Assembly: GCA_038087035.1 (NCBI GenBank)
Contig: CP051187.1
Span: forward strand, 2,237,001 to 2,301,000
DNA length: 64,000 nucleotides
Reading direction: 5' to 3'
Origin: Gloeotrichia echinulata CP02
GTDB lineage: Bacteria; Cyanobacteriota; Cyanobacteriia; Cyanobacteriales; Nostocaceae
The notes under the pieces are model-generated. The model saw nothing but the letters and a program-made list of their open reading frames with translations, was not told where the DNA came from and made no database searches. The translations under genes were made by a program, and so were the position numbers. Positions 1-8,514 of this stretch are shown in pieces (position 1 is the stretch's first letter; each line of letters starts with the position of its first letter).

Positions 1-1
1 A

Positions 2-130
2 GTTTATGCCCGTAAACCGTTGTTTGGCTATAAGGTAGTTGCCATCTCATCCCTGTTAATTGCGGTAGTCAGCGGTATTGTCTGGGTACACCATATAAAT
101 TTGTTAGTAGTTTCAACGGTTTATAAATAA
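2..130 (+). CDS. coxA: CoxA (cytochrome c oxidase subunit I), upstream segment, interrupted
   Basis: This is the end of the upstream coxA exon-like segment; its beginning lies left of the window. Frame 2 reads YARKPLFGYKVVAISS and then GIVWVHH, the subunit I stretch leading to the paired CuB-ligand histidines. True coxA coding stops at about base 96. The last codons to the TAA at 128-130 come from the inserted element. The continuation is at 2145-2900. Without excision the product lacks the C-terminal half, including the rest of the metal site, and could not be a working oxidase. Homology is clear; the heterocyst role is inferred. Confidence 0.9.
   Translation, partial: VYARKPLFGYKVVAISSLLIAVVSGIVWVHHINLLVVSTVYK
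89..96. repeat. Left direct repeat of the coxA element
   Basis: CACCATAT, identical to 2145-2152. CAC and CAT are in frame and encode the two adjacent histidines of the CoxA CuB site. This is the predicted left crossover site for excision. Confidence 0.8.
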
Positions 131-496
131 GCTGTTTCCGGTGCAGTTATACTAAATTGCTTAAATTTGGGTTAATCGTTTCTGTCTCAGGGCTGAGATC
201 TCTAGCGATATATCAGCATTTTTAGGATTTTGTGCAGCGTTTTTGTAATATCAGTAACATTTTGTAGTGCTTGTTTTTCGCTTATTAAATATCAATACAG
301 TTCAGTTAAGGAAAATTGTCGTAGGGGCACGGCATGAATAAAATTGTCATTAAAAGAAAAAATTTTGGATGTTCCCTGCAGTGTATATCATTCGAGCCTA
401 ACTGAACTGTATTGTATTAAATATAGGACTTACGCAACTGTCATATTTTCACGACTTATACCATTTCACCAAAACTCTGATACATATATATTTCCC

Positions 497-525
497 GTAA
501 GGGCACGGCATTGCCGTGCCCCTAC
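497..525. repeat. Palindromic intergenic repeat (GGGGCACGGCA family)
   Basis: Near-perfect inverted repeat with arms GGGCACGGCA and TGCCGTGCCC. The same core recurs at about 13520, 40647, 53657, 54076 and 56964. A decayed half-copy lies at about 320-336. Confidence 0.8.
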
Positions 526-595
526 CAACGTATTTGTATCATACTTAAAGTGAAACGGTATTACAGCAATTTTCACGCAATAACCACAGATCTTC

Positions 596-620
596 GTAGG
601 GGCGCAAGGCCTTGCGCCCC
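596..620. repeat. Palindromic intergenic repeat (GGGGCGCAAGGCC family)
   Basis: Palindrome GGGGCGCAAGGCCTTGCGCC ending next to the stop codon of the recombinase gene (622). As a strong hairpin just downstream, it could also serve as its terminator. Confidence 0.75.
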
Positions 621-621
621 C

Positions 622-2034
622 TCAGCTATTTACTGATTGCCTTAATTTTTCATTTTCTAATTGCAGCAATTGTATTTCTAATTTCAATCTGTAATTTTCG
701 GCTCTGAGGGTCTCTAAATCAGATTTTTTACTAAGTGCTTCGTTGATGGCTTTTTTGCGATTATCTAGTCCAAAATATTTTTGATAAACTTTAGTATGCA
801 TTTCTACAGAATGCCCTAAATTATCAGCCGCCGCTTTGATTGGTATTCCCATTAAATGCGCCCGGATTGCCCAAGCGTGTCGTAAATCGTAGGGAGTGAA
901 GGGTATTTGCACTTTGTCATCAAACCACGAGGCATTATGTTGTACTACATAGCTGCAATCTTTAAATGATGTAAAATTTGAGATTTTTTCTCCCAACATT
1001 TCTATGCATAGTTGATTTTTTAAATCAAATAAATCAACCCATTCAGGATATAATGGTAAAGTTTCTCTAGCTCCTGTCTTACATTTTTCGCTAACCTTCC
1101 AAGTCAGATCTTTATTGTCTGGACTTAACCACCAATTTATATCTGGTTCTAAAATAATTTCTCTCGGTCTTAACCCATAGGTCGCCATCATCCCATACAT
1201 CCATCTCCAAAAAAGCCAATTATTTTCAAAACCACTTCTACGTCTACTAGGTGTCCCATAAGCGTATTTTTCATATTCATGAAAGTATTTAATGATGTCT
1301 GGGTCGGTAGGAATATTTCTGGCTTTCGGCTGAGGTTGTTTCTTAAATACTGATAAATCAATGTTGATATTAAAACAGCGAGCTAAGACGTTGAGAATTT
1401 TAAACAATTGCCATCTTTGTGATTCACTAGAACATTTTAAAATTTCTGCCTTTAAAGCATCTGATATCATCGGGCAATCTAAGCTAATATGTTGTTGAAT
1501 TCTCGACTCATACTGATAATAGGTATGTTCACTTTTTATTGTTCTCTTTCTAGTTTTAAAATACTCTTGCTCAAAAGTTTCTAAAGCTGTTTTGATTGTT
1601 AAAACCTGTTTGGGAATTGAGGCTTGTTTACCTAAATATTTATCTGTCCATGTAAATTGTTTCCGAGCTATTAATTTACCAAGTTCATAAGCCTCCTCTT
1701 CTGCAGTTTTGAGTCCATCGAGATTTGCGGGAATACCCAAAGATATTTTGTACTGTTTAGTTCTTGTACCTTTAGTATCAGTATCATCGGGCTTGATTGG
1801 TAAAGTCGCCTGTAGCTGGATACTTCCTTTATCGCAACATAAGCCTACCTTGATTTTAGCGGATTTAAGCCTGGCTTTAGCTTGTTCAAATTCATCATCA
1901 AATTTCTCATTTAAATAACTAGCGATCGCTCGCTTTTGATATGCAATACCCATATAACTCCCATCGGTTGTAGCTGGAGGTTCAAAATCTGCGAATAATT
2001 CGCTGGCGTTCTGATGTAATTCAGTTGTTGACAT
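622..2034 (-). CDS. Tyrosine recombinase of the coxA element (XisA/XisC-like)
   Basis: A 470-residue site-specific recombinase, the only gene of the element and so the likely excisionase for coxA. The C-terminal catalytic domain shows GLRPRE (Arg289), PYDLRHAW (Tyr382, Arg385), LGHS (His408) and the nucleophile in TKVYQKYF (Tyr417). The usual first His of the HxxR box is Tyr, giving R-Y-R-Y. As I recall the literature, this variant is described for the heterocyst recombinases XisA and XisC. The N-terminal half carries a SAM-like core-binding region, and the tail (about 435-468) is a leucine-rich coiled coil. It is transcribed opposite to coxA. ATG at 2034 gives a family-typical length. Function is inferred from family and position. 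Confidence 0.88.
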   Translation of the reverse strand: MSTTELHQNASELFADFEPPATTDGSYMGIAYQKRAIASYLNEKFDDEFEQAKARLKSAKIKVGLCCDKGSIQLQATLPIKPDDTDTKGTRTKQYKISLGIPANLDGLKTAEEEAYELGKLIARKQFTWTDKYLGKQASIPKQVLTIKTALETFEQEYFKTRKRTIKSEHTYYQYESRIQQHISLDCPMISDALKAEILKCSSESQRWQLFKILNVLARCFNINIDLSVFKKQPQPKARNIPTDPDIIKYFHEYEKYAYGTPSRRRSGFENNWLFWRWMYGMMATYGLRPREIILEPDINWWLSPDNKDLTWKVSEKCKTGARETLPLYPEWVDLFDLKNQLCIEMLGEKISNFTSFKDCSYVVQHNASWFDDKVQIPFTPYDLRHAWAIRAHLMGIPIKAAADNLGHSVEMHTKVYQKYFGLDNRKKAINEALSKKSDLETLRAENYRLKLEIQLLQLENEKLRQSVNS

Positions 2035-2090
2035 TTTCTTAAATTTTGCTTACTTTTAGGGTTCAAAATGCACATTGTCCAGAATGAGCA

Positions 2091-2900
2091 ATGTCTCTTA
2101 GACAACTGAATAGTGCATTTACTCATCATACTATTGCTGAGTTTCACCATATGTATGTCAGCGGTACTCCTGGCTGGATGCGGTTGATTTTCATGTTGAC
2201 GACAATGTGCGTTTCCGTTCCCACTGGTATTAAAGTATTCGCCTGGGTCGCAACGATTTGGGGCGGTAAGCTACGGCTGAATACACCAATGTTGTTTGCT
2301 CTTGGTGGATTGGTAATGTTTGTGTTTGCCGGTATCACAGGCATTATGCTTTCCTCCGTACCAGTTGATGTTCACGTCAACAATACTTACTTTGTCGTTG
2401 GTCACTTTCACTACGTTTTATTTGGTACCGTGACGATGGGCTTGTATGCAGCCTTTTACCACTGGTTCCCGAAAATGACCGGGCGAATGTATTACGAAGG
2501 TTGGGGTAAATTACACTTTTGGTTAACATTTATCGGTACTAACATCAACTTTTTACCGATGCATCCATTAGGATTGCAAGGGATGTTACGCCGCGTTTCT
2601 TCCTACGCCCCAGAGTATGAATTCTGGAATATTATTGCTAGCCTTGGCGGATTTCTGTTAGGAATGTCTACCTTACCCTTCATTTTCAATATGGTAGTTT
2701 CCTGGATGCAAGGCGAGAAAGCACCTGATAATCCTTGGCGGGCGATTGGGTTAGAGTGGTTAATTGCTTCTCCACCTCCAGTAGAGAACTTTGAAGAACT
2801 TCCCATTGTCCTCAGTGAACCCTACGGCTACGGTAAATCAGAACCATTAGTAGCTAACGCCGACAGTCTCAAACATTCATCTACTAACGTAAGTTGCTAG
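2091..2900 (+). CDS. coxA: CoxA (cytochrome c oxidase subunit I), downstream segment
   Basis: This open frame carries the C-terminal part of heme-copper oxidase subunit I. Genuine coxA sequence begins at 2145 (HHMYVSGTPGW); the first 18 residues are translated element DNA. Recognisable features are the CuB His-His pair, PTGIKVFAW (the K-channel region), and VGHFHYVLFG with the heme ligands. Several membrane helices follow, ending in a polar tail. It should be translated only as a fusion with the segment at 2-96 after excision. A 277-bp gap filled with repeats separates it from coxC. As it stands it has no credible start signal of its own. Confidence 0.92.
   Translation: MSLRQLNSAFTHHTIAEFHHMYVSGTPGWMRLIFMLTTMCVSVPTGIKVFAWVATIWGGKLRLNTPMLFALGGLVMFVFAGITGIMLSSVPVDVHVNNTYFVVGHFHYVLFGTVTMGLYAAFYHWFPKMTGRMYYEGWGKLHFWLTFIGTNINFLPMHPLGLQGMLRRVSSYAPEYEFWNIIASLGGFLLGMSTLPFIFNMVVSWMQGEKAPDNPWRAIGLEWLIASPPPVENFEELPIVLSEPYGYGKSEPLVANADSLKHSSTNVSC
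2145..2152. repeat. Right direct repeat of the coxA element
   Basis: CACCATAT, identical to 89-96 and in the same coxA codon phase (CAC CAT AT-G). Recombination between the two copies gives an exact in-frame join. Confidence 0.8.
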
Positions 2901-2909
2901 TTATATGAA

Positions 2910-2976
2910 GTAGGGTGCCCCAGAAACCGAAAATTAGTCATCTTCGTTGAAAATTAACCTGTCTGAAGCACCCTAC
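2910..2976. repeat. Short inverted-repeat element (GTAGGGTGC ends)
   Basis: Ends GTAGGGTGCCCCAGA and TCTGAAGCACCCTAC are inverted repeats about 67 bp apart. It is a non-coding miniature element in the coxA-coxC gap. Confidence 0.55.
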
Positions 2977-3007
2977 AGACTAACAAGATTGATCAAATTC
3001 GTAGTCG

Positions 3008-3120
3008 GGACTTTAGAGAATTTCAATTAAAAAATCTCCAATTTGTGGGGTGTGTTAGTATCAGTAATCTCTTGTTATTTCCAAGTTTTTCGCTGCTGAC
3101 GCACCCTACGAACTTAGTCC
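3008..3120. repeat. Miniature inverted-repeat element, coxA-coxC gap
   Basis: It begins GGACTTTAGAG and ends in the inverse AACTTAGTCC, with an internal GCACCCTAC. A related copy in opposite orientation lies at 26255-26361; they share CTCCAATTTGT and the AATCTCTTG stretch. Confidence 0.5.
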
Positions 3121-3177
3121 TGATTTTTGCAGCACTGAAATAGCGACTACAAACAAGAGTAAAGGAGAATTTTGCTA

Positions 3178-3789
3178 ATGGATAGTTTCATTTCCGAGGA
3201 ATTGCAATCGCCTGTCCATCATACAGGCGGGGAGCATACCCACGACGAAGAAGGCAACAAAATGTTTGGCTTCATTGTCTTTCTACTGTCAGAAAGTGTC
3301 ATTTTTCTGAGTTTTTTTGCTGGATATATTATCTACAAAACAACTACAGTTAACTGGTTACCTGTCGGGGTTTCTGGATTAGAAGTCAAGGAACCTGCAA
3401 TCAACACAGTTGTTCTGGTTGCTAGTAGCTTTGTGATTTATTTGGCAGAAAAAGAGCTGCACCGCCACAACCTTGTGAAATTTCGCCTGTATTTGTTGGC
3501 GACAATGGCGATGGGTAGCTACTTTTTGATGGGACAGGCGATTGAATGGAAAGGCCTGGAATTTGGCTTTACTTCTGGGGTATTCGGTGGAATGTTCTAT
3601 TTGCTAACAGGCTTCCACGGTTTGCATGTGTTCACCGGGATTTTATTACAGTTGATTATTTTGGTGAATTCATTCATTCCCAAAATCCACAATTCTGGTC
3701 ACTTCGGCGTTAATGCAACTTCTTTATTTTGGCACTTCGTCGATGTCATCTGGATTATTTTGTTTGTTTTGATTTACATCTGGCAATGA
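3178..3789 (+). CDS. coxC: CoxC (cytochrome c oxidase subunit III)
   Basis: Subunit III of the aa3-type terminal oxidase, an integral membrane protein that stabilises the subunit I/II core. It has an acidic, His-rich N-terminus (HHTGGEHTHDEEG), then about five membrane helices. Family signatures include FGFIVFLLSE, TGFHGLHVFTG and the C-terminal SLFWHFVDVIWI. ATG 3178 is chosen over the TTG at 3172 because AGGAG (3163-3167) is well placed before it. It completes the cox operon with coxA, and coxB is expected left of the window. If the split coxA belongs to a heterocyst-specific oxidase, this subunit would serve the same complex. Confidence 0.93.
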   Translation: MDSFISEELQSPVHHTGGEHTHDEEGNKMFGFIVFLLSESVIFLSFFAGYIIYKTTTVNWLPVGVSGLEVKEPAINTVVLVASSFVIYLAEKELHRHNLVKFRLYLLATMAMGSYFLMGQAIEWKGLEFGFTSGVFGGMFYLLTGFHGLHVFTGILLQLIILVNSFIPKIHNSGHFGVNATSLFWHFVDVIWIILFVLIYIWQ

Positions 3790-3843
3790 TAAGCTGTTAC
3801 GCTTTTAAGTTGCATAGTTACTCATGAGGTTTGTCAAGATATT

Positions 3844-3869
3844 TAGGGGCGCAAGGCCTTGCGCCCCTA
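3844..3869. repeat. Palindromic intergenic repeat (GGGGCGCAAGGCC family)
   Basis: Perfect palindrome 55 bases downstream of the coxC stop. Its stable hairpin could terminate the cox transcript. Confidence 0.7.
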
Positions 3870-3996
3870 CGACAGGTTTGGTTCAAATAAATGAAAATAG
3901 CTGTAAGTTTATATTTGTATTTATACGCACTTTCTAATCCTAAAAATATACATTAACATCAGTTTATTAGTTTTTGTGTGTGAGGAATTATACTTT

Positions 3997-5067
3997 ATGA
4001 AGAGAAAAACACTGGAGAGTTCAGGACTTAACTGGACGCGGTATATTTTCTTAGGTGTAGGGACAACCCTAGTAACTTACTTGCTACTAACCACGGGGAT
4101 TTCAGTTAATCCTGCATTTGCTGCGGATGACTTGGTATCTAAAACTCACAGCACTGACTTGAGTTTAAATCAAACCGCACAAGAGTATTCCGATAGTGCT
4201 GCAGTTGTGGTAAAGCAAGATACAGTAGCTTCCCCAAAAAGTGAAACTATTGTTCTGGAGAAACAACCCCAGTTAATTGCTCAAACAGATTCTTCTGCGG
4301 TGGTGGGTGACACTTTAGGAGATGTAAATAAATTACGCAAGCAGCTTTTAATTGAACCCATCCTTAAACCAGCCGAACCAGCAGCAGCGTCACCTGGTTC
4401 TAGTGCTGGTACTCCCACAGCCTATGGTGCGAGTTGGGGTCAAGCTTTCGTCGGTGGTGGATTATATGTCCCACTAGATAAAGGTAAAACTGACGGTTCC
4501 TTCTCCTTTGGTTTTGGTGTTGGAGATTCGCTCAAATCTGTGGGGCTAGAAACTTCCTTTAACATTATCAGTGTCGGTGGTCAAAAACCCGGCTTTGGTG
4601 ACTTTGCTGATAGTGGAACTGTCGGACTGAAACTACACAAATACTTTGAAGATGGTACAGCAGTTGCTCTTGGCTGGTCAAACCCAATTAAATGGGGACA
4701 AGCAAACAAGGCTAAAGAGTCTATCTACGGTGTAGTTACTAAGTCCTTTGACCTACAGCCAGATAGTGCAAATAATAAATTACCTCTGACTGTTTCTGTG
4801 GGTCTTGGTACTGGTGATTATCGTTCCCTAGGCGCAATCAGAAAGGATCAGAATTCCGTCAATTTATTTGGTAGTTTCGGTTTACGCGTTATACCTGAAG
4901 CATCTCTGGTCGGTAGCTGGACTGGAAATAATTTGAATTTGGGTGCTTCTTTTGCACCTTTCAAAAAGACTCCTATAGTCATCAACACTGTTTTCACAGA
5001 TGTAACTAACAATTTTAATAGTGGTGTTGGTTTTTCCCTGGGTGCAGGGTATAGTTTCCAGTTCTAA
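3997..5067 (+). CDS. Secreted, beta-barrel-like protein of unknown function
   Basis: About 356 residues. It has a basic N-terminus (MKRKTL), a hydrophobic stretch and a signal-peptidase-like site after NPAFA. A low-complexity linker rich in Pro, Ala and Ser (about 120-140) leads to a Gly-rich region of alternating strands from about 145 to the end. The last residue is Phe (GAGYSFQF), as in many outer-membrane barrels recognised by the BAM machinery. I do not recognise a named family. ATG 3997 is preferred to GTG 3976 because it gives a classical signal peptide. The next gene starts 41 bp downstream on the same strand, so the two may be co-transcribed. Outer-membrane location is inferred. Confidence 0.7.
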   Translation: MKRKTLESSGLNWTRYIFLGVGTTLVTYLLLTTGISVNPAFAADDLVSKTHSTDLSLNQTAQEYSDSAAVVVKQDTVASPKSETIVLEKQPQLIAQTDSSAVVGDTLGDVNKLRKQLLIEPILKPAEPAAASPGSSAGTPTAYGASWGQAFVGGGLYVPLDKGKTDGSFSFGFGVGDSLKSVGLETSFNIISVGGQKPGFGDFADSGTVGLKLHKYFEDGTAVALGWSNPIKWGQANKAKESIYGVVTKSFDLQPDSANNKLPLTVSVGLGTGDYRSLGAIRKDQNSVNLFGSFGLRVIPEASLVGSWTGNNLNLGASFAPFKKTPIVINTVFTDVTNNFNSGVGFSLGAGYSFQF

Positions 5068-5107
5068 GTTTGGAGTTTTTTCACTTATTAAATTTGAGGC
5101 AAAAGTC

Positions 5108-5824
5108 ATGAGTAAATTGTCCGTAAGTATTGCTCTTGTGTTAACATTAGGTTCATTGGTGATGGCACCGATCAGAGCCAATGCTGGTGTAGTCGTTGCT
5201 CCAGGAACTACCCCAGATTCGTCAGGCGTCAGTGGTGGTATTTTTGCTCCTCCAACTCAGGTAGTACCACCCCAACCAGCACCTAATACCAATGTGTCAG
5301 TGGGTGGAAATGGTACAATTATTGCCCCACCAGCAGTTCAAAATAATGTGAATAATGCTGCTGGTAATATAATTAACCCTCCTAGCGTTTCTTCTGGTCA
5401 GCCTACACAAGTTTCCATCATTGTCATCATCATACAACAAGGACCAGCTGCATCTGCAGCCGTTACCCAGCTACAGAATACTTTTGTGAGTTTTGGAGTT
5501 CCCCAAGCATCTGTACAAGCACTTGTAACAGCCCTACGTGGTCTGGTTGCAAATAGATCAGCAAATAGATCAGGTCTTCCTGTGGCTCAATTAGCGCCAG
5601 GAGAACTAGTAGCTAGCACTAAAGGTTTGGCCACAGGTTCTGTGATCGCCCAAAAGGCTGAAACACCAAATGTGGATCTTAACAAGCTGAATGATGCTAT
5701 TGTTGCCTTCAACAAAATTGTTCAAGAAAGTAGTCCAGAAACTCTCCAAAAACTCTCACAAGACCCAGAATTCCTGAAAACTCGTGAAACTCTCATTAAA
5801 TTACGAGAAGCTCTGAATAAATAG
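5108..5824 (+). CDS. Secreted Pro/Asn-rich protein of unknown function
   Basis: 238 residues starting at ATG 5108. An upstream in-frame extension to 5021 overlaps the previous gene and is unlikely. The N-terminus is a signal peptide ending RANAG. Residues about 28-105 are rich in Pro, Val, Asn and Gly with APP repeats. The middle has a hydrophobic Ile/Val patch, and the last 50 residues are a charged helical segment (LNKLNDAIVAFNKI onward). No recognised domain. It lies 41 bp after the beta-barrel-like gene in the same direction, which suggests a two-gene envelope operon. Confidence 0.7.
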   Translation: MSKLSVSIALVLTLGSLVMAPIRANAGVVVAPGTTPDSSGVSGGIFAPPTQVVPPQPAPNTNVSVGGNGTIIAPPAVQNNVNNAAGNIINPPSVSSGQPTQVSIIVIIIQQGPAASAAVTQLQNTFVSFGVPQASVQALVTALRGLVANRSANRSGLPVAQLAPGELVASTKGLATGSVIAQKAETPNVDLNKLNDAIVAFNKIVQESSPETLQKLSQDPEFLKTRETLIKLREALNK

Positions 5825-5941
5825 GCTCTTAGGGTACTCAAAAAAATCAAAACAACTAGTTGAAGTTGTTGACTGTTACACCGCAGAGACACAGAGGACA
5901 CTGAGACAAAAAAGGGATTTAAAGCTTTGAGAATTGTGGTG

Positions 5942-6041
5942 ATACCAATTCAAAAAATCTTTGCAACATATCGATAATCTGTAGGGGCGCAAGGCCTTGC
6001 GCCCCTACCCTATCTGTCCCATTCTTTTTTGAAATTGGTAT
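5942..6041. mobile_element. 100-bp miniature inverted-repeat element
   Basis: Terminal inverted repeats ATACCAATT-CAAAAAA and TTTTTTGAAATTGGTAT surround a GGGGCGCAAGGCC palindrome (about 5982-6007). It has no coding capacity. It makes up much of the 355-bp gap before the kinase; the rest shows a cyanobacterial repeat (CCGCAGAGACACAGAGG) and no gene. Confidence 0.6.
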
Positions 6042-6179
6042 GAGAAATCCGGGTAATGAGTGATTATGCAATAAATGTTTTAGCTTAGTGTTGTCCCACT
6101 CCTCCCCATCTTCCCAGCATCCGGGTTCCCTGTGGCAATATTGGAATCAGATAATATTGTACTTAACTAGGCAAACCAG

Positions 6180-8309
6180 ATGCTCTTAAACATACTTGTT
6201 GGAAGATACCAAATAATCAGCCACTTGGGAGGTGGGGGATTTGGTGAAACTTTTGTCGCTTGTGATACTCAATTACCCGGTTCACCTCAATGTGTCGTTA
6301 AGAAACTCAAGCCTCAAGCTAGTGACCCAGTAACTTTAGAGACAGCTAGACGTTTATTTGATACGGAAGCGCAAGTTCTGTATAAATTAGGTACTCACGA
6401 CCGCATTCCCCAACTTTTAGCCTACTTTGAAGAAAATGCAGAATTTTATCTGGTACAAGAATTGATCGAAGGATCTGACCTCAGTCAAGAATTAACACCA
6501 GGCAAAACCTTAAGTCAAGAGCAAGTGATTTCTTTGTTACAAGAAATTTTGGAAATTTTAGAATTTGTCCATGAACAGAAAGTAATTCACCGTGATGTAA
6601 ATCCGCGCAATTTACTGAGACGCCAGCAAGATAGTAAATTAGTGCTAATTGACTTTGGTGCTGTTAAACAAATTACCACTCAGGTGATTACTCCCCAAGG
6701 TGAAACCAAGTCTACTGTTGCTATAGGTACTCCCGGATATATCCCTGGTGAACAAGCTCAAGGTAGTCCAAAATTTAGCAGTGATATCTATGCTGTGGGG
6801 ATAATTGCTATTCAAGCGCTGACTGGATTATCTCCCGAAAAAATCGCCAAAGACGCCGATACTAATGAAGTTATTTGGCAAAATTCCACGACAGTATCGC
6901 CAGAGTTTGCCCAGGTTTTAGACAAAATGCTATGTTATGATTTTCGTCAACGCTATCCTTCAGCAACGGCTGCATTACAAGCACTCAAAGAGTTAACCCA
7001 ACCATCCTCGCTCACAATTGCATTAACCCCTGCATATCAACCTAAAAATCTGCCAACGAACAAACCTAAAAAAGGGATAATTTTCAAGGTTTTATTAACG
7101 TTATTTGTCATGGGATTAAGTGGTACAGCCGCGATATTTATTATAGATAACATTCATTCGCAGAACGCTACAGAGTTATCGAAACAAGGAAACACATTTT
7201 TTGAATTACAGCGCTATCAAGATGCACTAGCAGCTTACGAAAAAGCGGTGAATATTAGACCTGATTATGCTCAAGGATGGAATGGTCAAGGTCAAACCCT
7301 ATATGAATTAAAAGAATATAAACAAGCATTAACAGCATACGATAAAGCAATTCAAATTCAACCTGATTATTTACAAGCTTGGAGTGGGAGAGGCTTTGCT
7401 TTACAAAAATTACAGCGCTACAAAGAAGCAATTGCATCCTTTAATAAAGCTTTAGAACTACAAAATAACGCTCCAGAAGTCTGGAATGCTAAAGGTGAAG
7501 CTTTTAGTAATTTAAATCAATACGAAAATGCCATTAGATCTTATGATAAAGCTATTGAATACAAAACCGATTATCAGGATGCTTGGTACAATAAAGGTTT
7601 AGTATTTCATGATTTAAAACGCTATGATGAAGCAATTAATGCTTATGATAAAGCCATTGAATTAAAATCTGACTATGACCAAGCCTGGTATGCAAGAGGG
7701 AATGCTCTAGTGAATTTGCAACGCTATGAAGATGCATTTATGTCCTATGATAAAGCAGTTCAATATAAAGAAAATTATTACCAAGCTTGGTTATCCAGAG
7801 GAAATGTCCTCGTGATTTTGCGACGTTATCCAGAAGCGATAGAATCTTTCAATCAAGTAATTAAATCCAATCCAGACAACTATGAAGCATGGTTTAACCG
7901 GGGTTGGTCACTGCATCAAACCCAACGCTATGAAGACGCTGTGATATCTTATAATAAGGCGATATCATTGAAGCGGAATGATTATCAGGTATGGTATAAT
8001 TTGGGTAATTCATTATATAATTTACAGAAATACCAAGAAGCAATCACCGCTTACAATAAAGCACTGCGTTACAAAGTTGATCATTATGAAAGCTGGTATA
8101 GTAAAGGCAATGCTTTAGGAAATTTAAAACGATATAAAGATGCGATCGCCGCTTATGACCAAGCAATTAAATATAAACCAGATTATCAACCAGCGATAGA
8201 CGCCCGCAACCAAGCCCAGAATCAACTCCAGCCAGAAAAATCACCGTCTGTAATCGTACCAACCATCCCAATTCCTAATTTCATTAATCCAATACAGCGA
8301 AGATTCTGA
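6180..8309 (+). CDS. Membrane Ser/Thr protein kinase with TPR repeats
   Basis: 709 residues. An N-terminal Hanks-type kinase (about 8-275) has the glycine loop LGGGGFGET, VVKKLKP with the ATP-binding Lys, catalytic loop HRDVNPRN, DFG in LIDFGAVK, and the PGYIPGEQ activation-segment end. One membrane helix (about 300-322) follows. About ten TPR repeats (about 335-680) follow as an extracytoplasmic or scaffold part. The catalytic-loop Lys is Asn (HRDxN instead of HRDxK), so activity may be altered. It is convergent with a second kinase at 8515-10299. The target is unknown. Confidence 0.9.
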   Translation: MLLNILVGRYQIISHLGGGGFGETFVACDTQLPGSPQCVVKKLKPQASDPVTLETARRLFDTEAQVLYKLGTHDRIPQLLAYFEENAEFYLVQELIEGSDLSQELTPGKTLSQEQVISLLQEILEILEFVHEQKVIHRDVNPRNLLRRQQDSKLVLIDFGAVKQITTQVITPQGETKSTVAIGTPGYIPGEQAQGSPKFSSDIYAVGIIAIQALTGLSPEKIAKDADTNEVIWQNSTTVSPEFAQVLDKMLCYDFRQRYPSATAALQALKELTQPSSLTIALTPAYQPKNLPTNKPKKGIIFKVLLTLFVMGLSGTAAIFIIDNIHSQNATELSKQGNTFFELQRYQDALAAYEKAVNIRPDYAQGWNGQGQTLYELKEYKQALTAYDKAIQIQPDYLQAWSGRGFALQKLQRYKEAIASFNKALELQNNAPEVWNAKGEAFSNLNQYENAIRSYDKAIEYKTDYQDAWYNKGLVFHDLKRYDEAINAYDKAIELKSDYDQAWYARGNALVNLQRYEDAFMSYDKAVQYKENYYQAWLSRGNVLVILRRYPEAIESFNQVIKSNPDNYEAWFNRGWSLHQTQRYEDAVISYNKAISLKRNDYQVWYNLGNSLYNLQKYQEAITAYNKALRYKVDHYESWYSKGNALGNLKRYKDAIAAYDQAIKYKPDYQPAIDARNQAQNQLQPEKSPSVIVPTIPIPNFINPIQRRF

Positions 8310-8365
8310 AGTGTAAACCCCCCCCAACCCCTAAGCGCAAGCAGGGAGGGGGATAATATCAGATT

Positions 8366-8511
8366 ACTCCCTTCCCGGTCTAAGATTACCTATAATTTTC
8401 CTTCTTCTCTGCGTTCGCGTAGCGTGTCGAAGACAGACGCTCCGCGAATGCGCCTTTGCGCCTTTGCGTGAGCTAAAAATTATTTCGGTAATCTTCCAGC
8501 GGGAAGGGAGT
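8366..8511. mobile_element. Foldback miniature element between convergent kinase genes
   Basis: Ends ACTCCCTTCCCGGTCTAAG and the inverse CAGCGGGAAGGGAGT pair over about 25 bp with few mismatches. Inside is a HIP-like repeat. It sits between two converging stop codons (8309 and 8515), where its long stem could act as a two-way terminator. Confidence 0.6.
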
Positions 8512-8514
8512 AAA

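Larger units (their letters stand above)
89..2144. mobile_element. Recombinase-bearing interruption element within coxA (2,056 bp)
   Basis: The coxA frame is broken at 89-96 and resumes at 2145-2152, and both points carry CACCATAT. Deleting one repeat plus the intervening DNA restores an uninterrupted in-frame CoxA. The only convincing gene inside is a minus-strand tyrosine recombinase (622-2034). Bases 130-621 hold no gene, only copies of the local palindromic repeats. The layout matches the nifD, hupL and other programmed excision elements of heterocystous cyanobacteria, of which about 1-2 kb recombinase-only forms are known. Actual excision cannot be seen from sequence. Confidence 0.87.

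Noticed and set aside
344..553. Plus-strand frame of 69 residues inside the coxA element
   Set aside because: It runs through palindromic repeats, starts at a weak codon and has no known motif.
1911..2150. Minus-strand frame extending past the recombinase start
   Set aside because: It overlaps the recombinase 5' end and the coxA site in another frame; shadow.
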